Shown here in pieces: positions 10,081-22,000 of a DNA stretch of 61,198 nucleotides; the first letter of the stretch is position 1; the number at the start of each line of letters is the position of its first letter. A model generated the notes under the pieces. The model was not told the origin of the DNA. It searched no databases and was given only the letters and a program-made list of their open reading frames with translations. Source of the stretch: Symbiodinium natans (Eukaryota; Sar; Dinophyceae; Suessiales; Symbiodiniaceae); the NCBI GenBank assembly GCA_905221605.1, contig CAJNDS010000669.1, forward strand, positions 859,751 to 920,948, in the 5' to 3' direction. A program made the translations under genes and the position numbers.

Positions 10081-12375
10081 GTGACCTTATCAGCACCCTT
10101 ACGAGCAGCTGGTGGCCAGATTGACGGAGTTCTGTTGTGCAGGGCGCGTTGTGCGTGATGACTTCAGTGACGATTCTGATGATGGCTGAGCTGGCAAAAT
10201 TCTGTGGGACAGGGCCTGGTACCAAATTTGCCATCGAAGCAAACACAAACCTTGTACAGATGCCGTTCAGGCGGCCCCTAAAGCGATGGCGCTAGGTTGT
10301 GTAAGGCTATGTTAGGATTCTGTGGTTCAAAGAGCTTAGTCACCGCCTTGCTGACAGACGGTGAAATGCTCCAGCGCCTCTGAAACCTACTAGGTGTAGC
10401 GTAGTGCAAGTCGAAGTTGCCAAAGTGCTACTGTACCTAGGGACATTTAGGTACAAAGGTATCACAATGGTATGTGTTCAGGGAAGGAGTATGGACTGCG
10501 GTTGGTGGTTTCTCGCCAGGTGGATGGTGCGGTTCACTCATCTCATTGGCGTCTGTAGTAGCAGCCCATTCTTCCAAATGAAGTCAGAAGGCAGCTGCTA
10601 GGACAGACGGAAATGTTGTGTCGAAGTAGCAGGTAGTAAGAGGTGTGACTACACCCCGCACCTGTCCCATGGATGTCAGCAGGTGCCATAGCTTTAGTAT
10701 ATGCATCTCCGCAGTTAATGCCTTTGGAAGGCCAGCGTAGCTGACTCTTTCCATGCGATCAAAGTTGACCCCTCGGCAGGAGGCTGATGAGTCTGATGAG
10801 ACGAGCATGCCAGAAACATGCCAGGATCACCTTTGAGAATTCAGGATGCAACATTCGCAAAGATTGACGACATGTCTCGAGCCTTGCATCGGAGCCACGT
10901 GAGTTGGCTAGAAGAATTGGCAGGTTCGCCATTAGCCTAAAACATCATGACTCATGTTGCATAGTTGCTGGCAGTTCGCAGATCCTTTAAGGATGACTGG
11001 AGCCGCCTACCGCGCCTACACAAGAAAAGTTGCGGCCATGCTTGCTACAGCTTGCGACATCTATGAGTTTAGTCGTCGCGGAGCCCACAGCTTTGTTGCG
11101 GTTGTCGAAACTAAGCGGTTGGAGCAAACGGGTGACTTATGCCGCAGACACTTTTTTTCGATTGGGTTCATTGCTGTGCTTGCCATGATTTGCCATGTTT
11201 GTGCCGAGGGGTCAATTACCGTCGTGCGTTTTGCACACTTTTGACTGCGGTTGGTTGGGGGTTTGGGGGGGTGGTGGAGGGGTGGGGGGGGGTTTGGTTG
11301 CGCCTTGGCTGTCGCAGCTTCCAGCCATTCCTAACTGGCCACTCGAACACTTCGACCGCCGTGCCGCCTGTTAACCCCATTCCTTCTGTTCCTTAACCTG
11401 GAGCCTTAGCCACTTTGGGCTTGGGGGGTGGGGGGTGGGTGGGGGGTGGGGGGGGTGGGGGGTGGGGGGGGGTCATAATAGCGTCGGTTCTTCTTGAGTG
11501 TCCACGTGTAACTGCGACGCATGCATGCACAACAGTTGTCAAGTCCAGGTATTTTCTCCCTTAAGGTGAAAGTGGCTACGCCAGATCTTATCAATTTATC
11601 AATGGAGATGGGAGATTTGCTTTCCAGCACGTTACTTGGCCAGCTTGTGACCAGACGGACGTGCGCCAAACAAGCTTTCCAGTGCCATTCTTAACTCCTG
11701 AATTCTTGCCGTGGCTTCCTCTGGCCTGGCAGAAGACTAAGACACTCGTCAATCCTATACTCAGACCCCTGAACCCTAAACCACCAGCACAAATCCCTTA
11801 GCTCTTCACCCAAGTCCCTGAAGCCTGCTGCCCCCCCCACCCCCCCGTTTCCTGGTGCTTCGCATACAGCCAAGAAGAACCGTGGACCACAAAGCATTCA
11901 GGGAAGGGGTAAGCCCTATTCCCATTAGCCCAATTTTTTACGATATTGCTTTACAGGCAACAGCGTTTTGCATTGAAGCGGCGCATGCAAGCGAAGTAAC
12001 ACCAAAAAAACACAAACATGGGGGTTTTTCGAAAAACCACGTTTTTGCACCGTGACACCACGAAAACATCGGCATACGCAGTGTTTTCGGCCTGCGAGCC
12101 ACCTTCAAAACAAGACACGAAAAAAAGGCATGCGCGATCACCGAAAGTACCACGCCTGCCATGGTTTTCACAAAAAGGCCTCTGAAACGTGCACTTTTTT
12201 TTGCACTAAAACCACGTTCAAAATCGCGCTCCCGCCTAGGCCAAATGCTTATTTGCAAAAAAAAGCACGACGGTTAACGCCCCGTGCGGAAGTTTTTCAT
12301 AACTTATGCAGCTTGGCAATTAGTTTGCTGGGATGATTTGGGATGTCAATGTCATGTCAGTCAGCACTTCTGCAG
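10081..12375. other. mostly non-coding, with G-rich tracts
   Basis: 2.3 kb with no well-supported exon. A weak plus candidate lies at 10,970-11,120 (MTGAAYRAYTRKVAAMLATA). Dense GGGGT/GGGGG tracts occupy 11,259-11,295 and 11,421-11,473 and could form quadruplexes. An A/T-rich stretch with many AAAAAC words runs from about 11,990 to 12,260. Confidence 0.3.
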
Positions 12376-12584
12376 CTTCAGCAAACGATCACACATTCCG
12401 TTGCGAAGCCGCTCGTCGTCTGCCATATTCTGCACATGACGCAGCGCCTTCGAAAGATAAATTGCCAGTTGGATTCGGGGATGCGTGGTACCAAGTGCAT
12501 CTCGCCAGGCTAGCCGGTAGCCGCTGCATGGCCGATAATTTCTGTAAGCCGCTGCGCTGGACATTTGCACATCCTGCCATTAAA
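12376..12584 (+). CDS. exon of about 70 codons
   Basis: A TTCTGCAG acceptor is followed by an open frame containing SANDHTFRCEAARRLPYSAH and then GFGDAWYQVHLARLAGSRCM, with a consensus GTGAGT donor at 12585. The antisense frame is also open and helix-like but lacks comparable splice signals. The Trp/Tyr/His/Cys-rich content suggests a folded domain that I do not recognise. Confidence 0.52.
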
Positions 12585-13298
12585 GTGAGTGGAAGCACTT
12601 CGTCATGGCGAAATCTGTAAATGTGTTGAAGCTGAGGGGGACATGTGGAGCCGGGGATATCGACAAAGAGTTGAACATGAGTCGTGCACGAACGACATCG
12701 CAGTGTATTCGGCTCCAGCGAGCGTCAGAGTAGGAGCAGGCCGTGGCTGCTGGCATTCAGGTAGCTTGGTAAATCAACGGCAAGGGTGACCTGGACACTC
12801 ATCGGAACTACTGGTTGCTTACTGGCTGCCAAAATAAGCCTGTGTAAGCTCGTGTTGTGTTGGGCGTATGCCACGGCTATCCGGTCTTGCGCAACTCTGC
12901 GGCGCTTGCAGCGTGGCTGCTGCGCGGAGCTTACGCACAGGGCAAAACAAATAAGACACCACATGGAGAGATGCATCACCTTCGAGAATTCATACCAAGC
13001 ATTCCGTTAACCTGATGAATGCTCTCCTTTGGCAGACAGACGGGATGCACAGGGTGGACACAAAAGTCTTCGTGGATTCCCCAATCTTGGTGTTGTGCTG
13101 TCGAGCCGCCAAGGAATCAGACCATGGCGATGACGAGGCTGCTACGAAGACGGATCAGGGAACATGCGCAGATGGCATAGGATGTCGTCCTTGCTTCGGC
13201 ACAAGTAGTCCTAGCATGATTAGTAGGCCTCAGCGCTGGAGCAGGGCGACTAGCGGGGCTAGTGGTGGATCTTGGCGAGGCCTCATCCGGGACTGCAG

Positions 13299-13580
13299 AA
13301 GTCAACCCTCTGGCTTGCAGATTCCGCCAGGGGCACAGTTGGACTGAGAGCGTTGAAGAGTCTGTGGGATGCCGGAAGCGGAAGAAGCATGAACAAGCAC
13401 CGTTCAGCGCGTTTCCTTGGCGGCACGTCGAGCGCCATGCTTTGGCAGCATCCTTCCAAGTCCGGCTGCCCCAAACCCCCCCCCCTCTCCCCAGGAGCCG
13501 CTGATGCTGCCGATGCTCCCAAAGAGAAGCGAAGCCTCGATGATGCGCACCCCTGCCCCGCGCCCGGCCGCGCATCATGA
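13299..13580 (+). CDS. probable terminal exon, Ser/Gly/Pro-rich
   Basis: After a CTGCAG acceptor, 93 codons read KSTLWLADSARGTVGLRALK, pass through a Ser/Gly/Met segment and end in a Pro/Ala/Asp/Lys tail (ADAADAPKEKRSLDDAHPCP) at TGA 13578-13580. The sequence after the stop becomes low in coding signal, consistent with a 3' end. An overlapping frame from 13,262 is also open, so the frame is favoured rather than certain. Confidence 0.52.
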   Translation, partial: KSTLWLADSARGTVGLRALKSLWDAGSGRSMNKHRSARFLGGTSSAMLWQHPSKSGCPKPPPLSPGAADAADAPKEKRSLDDAHPCPAPGRAS

Positions 13581-14236
13581 GCATCAGCGGCTCCTGCCTC
13601 CAGGCATGCGTGGCTTATGGGGGCACATTGTCGGCCTAAAACGGAAAGGTCCGTAACAGCACGAAAACCACGGGATTTGCAGCGTTTTCTGCGTTTTCCA
13701 AGCTCTCAACCGCAGCCGAAACCCGAGGCCCAACCCGCTGATGCTCATGATGCGCGTTCTGGTGGGGTCCTTTGGGGTGGCCGATGCCCCCCAAAAAAGC
13801 ATCAACAACGCGTCTTCGGCAAAATTTAAAAAATAGAGTCGATGATGCTCTCCGGGGTCGTCACCCAAAAAGTGCGTCCAGGAGTCCAATTTCGGTGCGG
13901 AATAGCGCGTTTTTCGCAATAAAAAATGTACCTTAAAACATGATGCCCTTCGAAAGCCGAAATTGGAGCCGGATGTAGGGGGGGGCAGGGGGGGGTAGGG
14001 TGGGGTAGGGGGGTGGGGGGGTGGGGGCAAAGCAAGGGTCGGTTGGGGGTGGGATCCCAAGCGTGGAGTTTTTCTGTGTCAGTTGGGGGCTTCCCCGGCG
14101 CTCCCGACCCCAAGAGCAGGGCCGGCGGATATTCAAGCTTTTCGGCTTGCAAAACACCTGCAGGCCGCACGCGAGAATGCTATGTCATAGCATTCCATGA
14201 GTGAGAGAGCGACATTCCAGTGATTTTCCACACCAG
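13581..14236. other. probable intergenic stretch with poly-G tracts
   Basis: It contains scattered GATGCTC/GCATCA words, CCCCCCAAAAAA, and a strongly G-biased run (about 13,975-14,030) of GGGGGG and GGGTAGGG words. No acceptor/frame combination is convincing. It may separate the gene ending at 13,580 from the next one. Confidence 0.35.
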
Positions 14237-14368
14237 GATGATGATGTGGAGATCATCTCCGTCAAGGAGCCTTGTGTAGAGATTGTGGCCTGGCTGCAGA
14301 TTCCGAGAAAGCACCTGAGAGCTGCAACATTTGCTGCACAGAGGTACACAGCCCTCTGGGCGCATGGC
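14237..14368 (+). CDS. exon, acidic then amphipathic
   Basis: A CACCAG acceptor is followed by 44 codons beginning DDDVEIISVKEPCVEIVAWL and continuing QIPRKHLRAATFAAQRYTAL to TGA at 14369. The alternation of hydrophobic residues suggests beta then helix. Other frames are open but less natural. No family is recognised. Confidence 0.55.
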
Positions 14369-14857
14369 TGACGGAAGTTCATGGCCTTCTCAAGCACCAT
14401 TTTAAGCCTCGAGAGAGCATGTCCTCAACAGTGGCCTCTTTTCCCAAACGCAAACTCGGGAATCAGAACCCTTCTCACACTGAGACCCCAAGTTCTGACC
14501 GAACACGTATGCCGATCTCAAGGACCTGCTGACGCCCCCGCGCACGTCTCACAGCCTGCCTGCGCTCCCGGAAGCGTCTGAGCAGGCAGCGGCATTGCCG
14601 GTGGACATCAGTTATTATCAGTGGATATGTGATATAGAGAATCCATGAGAAGCCCTTGGGTATGCGATGGGAAGATTTCACCAGGTCAAGGCTCTGCCTC
14701 GCGGAGTGAAGCGGGAGCTGGAAGCTGCTCGGCTCTTCTGCTGACACGCGCAGTGCTTTGGGAAAGGTGCAGTTCCGCGATGCCTATAGAGTAACAAGGC
14801 TGACACACAGAACGCAGAGGGTTGAGGTTTGTGAGCTTTGACTTCAATTTGCCTCAG

Positions 14858-14995
14858 GTCGACAGTCCTCGAACGCCACCCCGCAAGGCACCGTCGGCAG
14901 CTGCGAGCCTCGCCATGTTCCCGTTCAGGACTGACAGCGCACGCAAAACCCAGAATGGGTTTTTCCCCGATAATTCATGTTCTACCTGCTTTAGT
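14858..14995 (+). CDS. probable exon, Pro/Arg/Ser-rich
   Basis: A GCCTCAG acceptor is followed by VDSPRTPPRKAPSAAASLAM, FPFRTDSARKTQNGFFPDNS and a possible donor (AGT then GTGTGC). The basic proline-rich composition fits a disordered region with phosphorylation-like SPxTP sites. The sequence from 15,000 to 15,400 contains no exon I can support. Confidence 0.4.
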
Positions 14996-15420
14996 GTGTG
15001 CCCCTCTCACCTCCAGGACAGTCGAAGCTGTTTTTGTTCCCGTTTACGCGGTCCCGGGGGTTTTTATGGTTTTAATAGGGATGACTTGATATAAGTTCGA
15101 CTTGTCAGGAACAAGAAGGGTTCCGAGAGGCCCCCTGACACGCCTTCAGAGTTCTGGCATTCGTATTCCGCTAAGCAGACAGAACTCTCTGCTTAAAAGG
15201 GGCAGTGATGGCCGGCAATTGATTTTAAAGGCGCGCCGCGTGGAATTTTCTTACGGAACTCGGACGATTTGACTTAACTCAGGATCCCACCGCGAACCCC
15301 CAAACAGTCAGGGTGTCCTGAATGACCCAGCCAATTCGACTTTATTCAGGGGACCCCCACTAGAATAGGTATCACAACAGACGCCTCGCGCACTGCGACG
15401 GGATGCGAAGTGGAATTGAG

Positions 15421-15580
15421 TCTTCCGAGGACGCCGCAGCGCCTACGAGGCTTCCAGCTGCGTGGCTACATCCAGGCCGGGGCCGGGCCAGCACAGATTC
15501 ACGGGACATGACGCAGCATGCCTCTTTGATAAGATTGCTCATGTGCGCAAAGATCGTGGAGAGTGGACATACTGCACACA
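15421..15580 (+). CDS. exon ending at a strong donor
   Basis: The frame contains SCVATSRPGPGQHRFTGHDA and CLFDKIAHVRKDRGEWTYCT, ending at a consensus GTATGT donor at 15581. GC3 is high. The acceptor is uncertain. The Cys/His/Trp content suggests a small folded unit. No family is recognised. Confidence 0.5.
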
Positions 15581-16413
15581 GTATGTCCTCTCTTAGCGGC
15601 AGGGTGTTGCAAGCGGCATTGGGACGAGGGTAACATACATGGAGGTTTTGGACATTCGATTGTGAATCAGTGCAACCATGCTGACACCGTGCTTTAGCTT
15701 GTGCTTAGTCAGCTGAGTCTGAGGCACGCACATGTGACCTCCAGATGCGCGAGCACGTCAGGTCGTGCTGCCCTCAACCCTCATCCCTCAGTTTTTGCTG
15801 TGCAAACTCTTGGTCCAGAGGTACTCAAGGGGGTAACCAAGTTGCGTATTTTAAAGGGTTCTGGAATACCACGTACTCATGTCAAGAATGACCCGGAAGA
15901 AGTTGTGTTTGGCAAGGAAAGGCAAGGGCATTGCAAGTCCATTCCTTTGCTTGCTATGTTGCTGCATTAGATTCATTAGATGTGTCTCCACAAGCTCTCC
16001 CAAGATGAACACACGAAGCACAAATCTGCATCACGTCGCTTGTTATAGTCCAAAGCAAGTCTGCACTCTCAGGGCTCAGGCATTACATGCATCACTCATG
16101 CATCACATTCCAGATGGCACCGAAATCCGCCAAGTTGTTTTGTTCGCATTTTTTTGAGGCTGCTGTGCTCCGGGTGGCCGAGTCCCTGCCCTGGTTTTCG
16201 GATGTTCTCGGCCCTCGGCTCCTGAGGTTGTTAAGAGACTGTTGGAGACTGAAGGTCCACTGTAGGTGGCCGTTCGGGGCAGGGAGCACTTCTGGATCTT
16301 CCGGAAAGCCGAGTCGATTGTCAGAAGGTTTGTCTGAGGATGACGCTTCTTGGAAGAACAGCCGCAAGCGTGATCTTGTCACCTTGTGTCAAGCCAAGCA
16401 GCAAAGACTGCAG

Positions 16414-16570
16414 AATCGCTTGCCTTGGCGCCACAGGTCCGGGCGACAACGCCACGCGCGATTCCATCGCGGAGCTGCTCGGCACGGAGCCCTGGGCCAT
16501 CTGCCTTGCGACTGACTCCACCTATCGCAAGGGTCCCAAAATGACTCGGGGACTTTCCTGGATGATTTGA
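16414..16570 (+). CDS. exon, high GC3
   Basis: After a CTGCAG acceptor the frame reads IACLGATGPGDNATRDSIAE then LLGTEPWAICLATDSTYRKG. Nearly every third base is G or C over 40 codons, which makes this one of the clearest exons here. The frame runs to TGA at 16568-16570; the true exon may stop earlier. The fold resembles an alpha/beta enzyme segment, but no named family can be defended. Confidence 0.58.
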
Positions 16571-16830
16571 TTTGGTTAGGGTTTCGTAAAGAGTGAAGGT
16601 GAGGGCTCCCATGTGCACCGCGAGTCATCACTTCGTGCGAGGCCTCTCAGGAAGCAAGCCTGGCAAGCCTGGAGCCATGAAGGCAGGGACCGTAGCCCAA
16701 AGCCAGAGCTCATAGATTCTTTCGTAACAATTCTGTGCTCTTGGCATTCACTACGAGCCTAGGGCCCTTGTGCGACCTGCACTTAAGGCCTCCACCTACC
16801 TAGCCTGGGCGCTCCCAGCAATGGCCTGAG

Positions 16831-17073
16831 ATGCCCCTCCGTGCGACTGACAAAGAAATTCGAGATGACTCGAAATTACATTGGATGCGCCGAGCTCGAG
16901 TATGCTCGAGTTCTCGCTCGTGCTTGATAGACAACCCAGGCTTCTGCAGCCGTCCGGCGAACGGGGGCGTTCGTCGGCGCAGCCTTGCTGAGTGTCTACA
17001 GGCCTGTGATGGCGAACGGGCGTCGGGGGGCGGAGTTTGCGGAGTGAGGAAGTGTGAGCGAAGTATAGCGAAG
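16831..17073 (+). CDS. possible exon
   Basis: An open frame of 81 codons begins MPLRATDKEIRDDSKLHWMR, continues Ser/Arg/Cys-rich and ends at TGA. The antisense frame is open too. No clear donor. From 17,080 to 17,510 nothing convincing is seen. Confidence 0.22.
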
Positions 17074-17512
17074 TGAACAGCTTGTGATGCCTCCACAATC
17101 CCCCACGTATGTAAACTCTTCCAGACTCTTCCCAGTGAGTAACACAACCATAGCAGTGCAACTGTGTCTGAATTTCCGAACAAAGCTGCCTTTTCGGTGC
17201 ATTCAGTCAGCATCAGCAAGTATTCTGCTCATGTTTGTGCTGGTCCGATTGGTCGGCTTGGTCGGGATGACTTGTCTTAAAGTAGCCAAGTAGCCAGGCA
17301 AGTCCAATCTGGCTTAGCTAGGCGCATCCTTTGGTTGCTCCATTTCTCGATCTTAGTTGAAGTCCTGAGTTATCGGTTTCGCATAACATCCAGCCTCGGA
17401 GAACTACCACTTGTACCATATGACACGAGGCCATGAGCAGATGCCTCAGCTTGAAAGCTTCCTCTCTCGCTAAGTGTCTAAAGTGGATTAAAGTGGACCA
17501 TTTTGTGACCCC

Positions 17513-17555
17513 ATGGCTGCGGACGAAGAGCGCCCGCCAGCTGAGGAGCTCAGCG
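17513..17555 (+). CDS. putative start of coiled-coil gene
   Basis: CCCC-ATGG opens a frame reading MAADEERPPAEELSVRV, with a GTGCGT or GTGTGA donor near 17,556. The acidic, Ala-rich start is typical of a soluble N terminus, and the next island but one is a clear coiled coil, so I take this as the start codon of the mini-exon gene. No spliced-leader acceptor could be confirmed upstream. Confidence 0.45.
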
Positions 17556-17646
17556 TGCGTGTGATCTCCTGTGATCTCTCGTGCTGTGCCCCTTTAAGGG
17601 AACCCCGCGAATCCCCGCAACCCGCTTCCCCGCTTCCACTCCGCAG

Positions 17647-17750
17647 CTGGTGGCAGGAGGCAGCAGAATGGCACTTCAAAGCTCCGGCTTATGACACTCG
17701 GCAGTGGACCAGAGTGCTCGCGTTCTTCGATTCGTTTGCTGTTAGGACGT
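17647..17750 (+). CDS. probable exon, Trp-rich
   Basis: A CCGCAG acceptor is followed by SWWQEAAEWHFKAPAYDTRQ then WTRVLAFFDSFAVR. The aromatic residues make it unlike the surrounding coiled-coil islands. A GT donor (GTGGGG) is possible near 17,749. Confidence 0.4.
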
Positions 17751-17828
17751 GGGGGGGATTGGGGGGGGGGTTCATGGATCCTTTTACAACCCGGAAAGCA
17801 CCTCGGAAGCCAAATGCACGGAACTGAG

Positions 17829-17928
17829 GAGGCTGAGCTGGCAAAGCTTCGTGCCCAGCGCGAGGCTCTGCGCCAGGAGGAACGGGCGAAAAGGGAAGCG
17901 AGTCGAGATCTGTTGAGCAGTTCACGCG
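17829..17928 (+). CDS. coiled-coil mini-exon
   Basis: A CTGAG acceptor is followed by EAELAKLRAQREALRQEERA and KREASRDLLSSS, a textbook heptad pattern of charged and Leu/Ala positions, ending near a GT donor at 17929. It is probably part of a long coiled-coil rod encoded by the following mini-exons. Confidence 0.65.
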
Positions 17929-18777
17929 GTTGCGACTGTAGGAAGAAGGAAAGGGAAGTTAAAACGGACTTGTGAGCAAGGCATTGTGGGTATTTCTCCA
18001 AGCAACTCTTAGTTTCTGCATGTTTCTGCATTCAATTCATGGCAAGATGACCATGCCCGCTGCAAGCCCTCAGGAACCTAAAGACCACAGCCCTGCACAA
18101 ACTGAGACGCACGATGCTTCGGCGCCCTCTTTCCCATTCGGTTCCTCAAAGGGGCCGGCTCATCAAGGCTTGTCTCGTTGCCTCAAACTCTTGAATCCCT
18201 TAAATGTATTTCCTGTCGCACCTCCTCTCTGAAGACATCGGCAGGTCATCGGCGCCTTTCCCTTAATCTTTGCCTCAATCCTGTGAACCCCTTCTGCATC
18301 CTTGCCCGAGATGCCCACATCACGCAATCACATGCGATTCATGTACAAGCTACCATGCTTCACGTTATCATTTTTTGTTTTTTCGCGTTGCCGGGGCCTA
18401 CATTGCCAGCATTGCCCGCTTCACACTACTCCCAGGAATAGCTTCTCTCTACTTGCAGGTTCATTAGTTAATTGCATTTTTCACGAATGTGCTGCTCAAA
18501 TGTGCAGAGCATTTTTCCACCCGGTGATTCACGCTGGTCTTTTGCCCGACTCACGCTGCTCTATGTCGCAACTCCCGCAGCCTTAACCCGTTTGGCATCC
18601 GGAGCGTTCAATTTGCTCTCACACACACAGCTTGCTGGGGGAGGGCAGGGAACCGAAGGAAGGGTTGGGATCACAACTGATGAGGAGATTGCTGCGATTA
18701 ACCGTCGCGATGCAACAGTGGCTGAAGGGAACAGGCCTGGGGCTTATGAACTTTCAAGCATTTCTGGCTAAACTCAG

Positions 18778-18889
18778 GTTGCCCCGAATCCATGCGGCTT
18801 CTGCGGCGCGTTTTCGGTGCTGTGAGATTCTGCACGAAGCCAGACAAAGGCGCGAACAGGAGCTGCTCGACGCCGCTTCCGCTGCAGAG
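18778..18889 (+). CDS. coiled-coil mini-exon
   Basis: An ACTCAG acceptor is followed by a short basic lead-in, then FRCCEILHEARQRREQELLD and AASAAE, with a GTCGGG donor at 18890. The Arg/Glu/Gln/Leu pattern matches the preceding exon. Confidence 0.6.
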
Positions 18890-18985
18890 GTCGGGCCTTG
18901 ACATGCCCAACAGCTACGCAAGGACTACTGTAAATAGCTTTTGCACTAACAGCCCTTGCGGTCGTCCAAAGCATTGCCGGCCCAG

Positions 18986-19084
18986 GGCGCTCGGGTCGCC
19001 GAGTTCGCAGCGCTGCGGGAGCGGATGGGTGAGGCCCGCGGCCACATGCAACGGCAGGAAAGTCGCGCCACGGACCCGCAGATG
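18986..19084 (+). CDS. coiled-coil mini-exon
   Basis: After a CCCAG acceptor, GC3-rich codons read GARVAEFAALRERMGEARGH then MQRQESRATDPQM before TAG. The exon may end at an internal GTGAGG (19,029) or GTCGCG (19,062). Same compositional class as its neighbours. Confidence 0.58.
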
Positions 19085-19917
19085 TAGCTGCTGCGGGGCA
19101 AGAGTATTGCGAGTGACAGCACAGCAATGATCACGTTGGAGTCCGATCGAGATTGTGTGGCAACCTGATGAACTCTTTTCGAGTCTTGTAGGCCATACAT
19201 ATATGTATATGTAAATCCGGGGCACCTGCGTGACATGAAAAATGGTAAACGCTTCGCGTCGACCTGTTTGGTCCAGTCTAGAGCCGGTTGAAGGTTCGTC
19301 TGCTTGGAGTTCGCGGTCGGAGTGGAGGGTTTAGGTTTTTTTTGGGTTCAGGGTTGAGATTTGGCGTAGGGCTGCTATAAGCTTCAAGCGTTGTCTTCTG
19401 CCCGCCCTCGTTTTGCCGGTTTTGTGTCCTTTGGAATGGGAGGTGGAACCCAAGGGTCGCTAAAGGACTTTTTGACCCCCACTGTATAATGTGGCCTGCA
19501 GCCCAACACGTACTTGACACATAGCCATCTGGCGCATGGCAGGTGAAGGACAAGGTGCAGGACCCGCCGCGCATGCGGGCACACTCCGTCCCACCGTGGT
19601 TGATTTGCCATGGTTCTCTGGAAGCTGTCGCATGTTGCTGAGACAAGCTGTGGCCAGTCATGCTGTTGCCGCCGCCTGCTGATCCACTCTCCGTCTGTTC
19701 GAGGACACCTTAATAGAAGCTGCACCGACCTCGGTTCTTCCAGTTGCTTTGCACTTGGCTTGTGGTCTGTGATATGAAGCTTATGGAGTACCCGCCGCTC
19801 CGTTGTAGTCGTGTCATCATCGGAGTAAGATGGTTGGCAGGTGAGTCGGGACAACCATAGTCAGAATGCATACAGTAGCCGTCTGAGTGATGCGTTGGCT
19901 TGCTTACTGTTGAGCAG

Positions 19918-19977
19918 ACATCAGCAGACTCTGCCGATTTCTCCGAGGAGGAGAAGGAGCTTTCCTTGGCAGAGGCC
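19918..19977 (+). CDS. acidic mini-exon
   Basis: A GAGCAG acceptor is followed by TSADSADFSEEEKELSLAEA, ending at a GTCTGA donor. The Ser/Asp/Glu-rich sequence resembles a casein-kinase-like acidic linker between coiled-coil parts. Nothing convincing is seen between 19,090 and 19,910. Confidence 0.48.
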
Positions 19978-20117
19978 GTCTGACTGAGACTCTGTTCCTG
20001 TTTCGTTGCTTCGGCCCTGCGGACCTCCCAAAGAGCCCCCCAACCGAGCCCTCAAACACAGGCTTTGAAGCTCAGAAACCCCCGTCTCCCCTTCGAAATT
20101 CGCAAGGGGTGCCGCAG

Positions 20118-20180
20118 CCTCCGTGCCGAGCGCCTGGAGATTGAGAAGGGGCTCCGCGAGGCCTCCGACGCGTCTGGAAA
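20118..20180 (+). CDS. coiled-coil mini-exon
   Basis: A GCCGCAG acceptor is followed by SLRAERLEIEKGLREASDAS with high GC3. The donor is not clear. From 20,190 to 21,470 no exon is supported. That gap holds a TTATAACTAG direct repeat (20,430-20,452) and a GT run (20,980-21,000). Confidence 0.52.
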
Positions 20181-21473
20181 CCGACCTTAGTTCACCCGTC
20201 GCATCTGTTCTAAAAAAAAACTTTTCGACAATTCTCGACTTTCACTCTCCTTGGTAGTGCAAAGCTGGTTGTTTTGTCCCGGGTTTTCCAATATCAAGTT
20301 CCGGCGCATATATTGCTCGATCTTACTATTGAAGCCTGTCAAGATGTTCTTTTCGGGTTGTCTGTTCGGTTCGTGCACCCATCACTTAAGAGTTTTTGTA
20401 CTTCATTTCACTCATTGCTACGAAGCCCTTATAACTAGTTATAACTAGTTCTTTGACAGGGAAACACTGGGAAACACCGTACTTTCATGGGTTTCCTAAT
20501 AAACCAAGCACAGATCGGCAAACGTTGACAAGAAATGAACCATTCAGTCGAGCTGTGCTGTGCAACTCATTCGGGGTTCCTGTGCCCTGTACGAGAAGCA
20601 CGCTAACTACATCGTACTTGGTCACGCCGCCGCAGGGCGCCTCGTCGTCTACATGCCGTAGGAAGCCAAAAACATCGCTACCACTGTGGTTTTCGATCAG
20701 CCCAAACAAAACCCCTACTTTCAAGCATCCCAAGAACTACTTTGAAAGTGTATTCGAAGCAACTTTTTCGTTCTCCTTGAGGTTCCTGTGTGTGCTTTGC
20801 GCTTCGCATGTCAGGCGAAGGTCTTTTCAAGTGCCTTTCAACGAAGTCTACTTTCTTATTGATAAAATGCGGGAGCGTGCTGCAAATCACACATGTCGGC
20901 CATATTGGGTTTTGTGACAAAGCATCAATAGAAATGAGAAACGTGAAAGAGCATGTATGTGGGTGAAATGGGTGTCCGTGGTGTGTGTGTGTGTGTGTGT
21001 CTGTGTGTTGTGAATTGTACTTGTATCTAGCCGGATGCAAGCAACCACCCACCCCCAGCTGGGGAACTGCTGTGAAAGTACCGGGCGCCGTGCAGCGCCG
21101 TCAGCAAATAACAGGCTAGTTGTTTATTTCCTTGCCTTGTTTTAAACCCAAAGGTGATGCTTAGTTATTTTCAACAAGGTTGTGGTTTGCTTCCACATGT
21201 CATGTGGAGATGTCAGCACAATTTCATTATGCACACCGCAGACTGCTCTCACATTGGGTACTGTATGACACGGAGTTCGGGCGTGCGAAAGCGTAGTCAG
21301 CAAGCGAAACAAGCTTCAAATCTTTTGGCCTGCTATATTATTTCATTTCGGACCACTAGGAGGACAGAAGCAAACCAGTTCGTGCACATGAGAAGGTGAA
21401 AGCATGCAGCGACACCTTCACTTTCCAGTTTGCAAGTGTCCGCCCCTGTCTTTGTTTCCTTCCCGACTTGCAG

Positions 21474-21535
21474 GAAGCCGCAAAGCTCCGTGCTGTCACG
21501 CACCGCATCGAAGAGCTCGAGGATCCCACGATGTC
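21474..21535 (+). CDS. coiled-coil mini-exon
   Basis: A pyrimidine tract and TTGCAG acceptor (21,471-21,473) precede EAAKLRAVTHRIEELEDPTM. The acceptor is among the best in the window. No clean GT donor is seen; a GA-type donor after GAG is possible, as reported for some dinoflagellate introns. Confidence 0.58.
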
Positions 21536-21581
21536 CTCTTCAATGAACCGTTTGTGGTTGAGTCAGTTTTGGCCTTGGAAG

Positions 21582-21652
21582 GAAGCCGAGCGCTCGGAGC
21601 TCCAGCGCATGGCCGCGGCGCACGCGGCCGTTCGCGAGGCGGAGACTCGGTC
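21582..21652 (+). CDS. coiled-coil mini-exon
   Basis: A GGAAG acceptor is followed by EAERSELQRMAAAHAAVREA and ETRSR, with very high GC3. It is in the same frame as the preceding island, which could mean that the 46 bp between them is coding rather than intron. Confidence 0.58.
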
Positions 21653-21916
21653 TCGAGTGTCTTGGGACAGAGGGATCAAAGAGTTCAGTGAAGGAAGGCG
21701 TCTGCTGCATCTTCTTGTGATCTCCCATCTGCAGCCTACAGCGAACACATGAGTGGAAGCTCGAGCCATCTGCAAGGAATTGAAAAGTCTCTTCGCTGGC
21801 TAACTTTCCCCGAAGTCCGTCAGCCTCTCTCCCCTACCTTGGCCGTATGTGGAGCCCTTTTTGTGCCATTCACTTGCGACCTTGGTCGTCTTGTGCTGAT
21901 CTGTGAATTGAATCAG

Positions 21917-22000
21917 GCAGCTCGGAAAAGGAGCAAGGAGCTGCAGGATGCGAGTGGGTCGCTGTACATCGAAGTTGAAGCTGCTCGAGTGCTCGAGGCA
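21917..22000 (+). CDS. coiled-coil mini-exon
   Basis: An AATCAG acceptor is followed by AARKRSKELQDASGSLYIEV and EAARVLEA before TAG at 22001-22003. Same class as above. It may be spliced before the stop. Confidence 0.55.

Noticed and set aside
13117-13584. 155-codon minus frame
   Set aside because: Antisense to the plus terminal exon at 13,299-13,580, which has an acceptor and a better GC3 pattern.
13975-14030. G-rich tract as telomere remnant
   Set aside because: The repeats are irregular GGGGGT/GGGTAGGG without a stable TTTAGGG unit; better described as a G-run.
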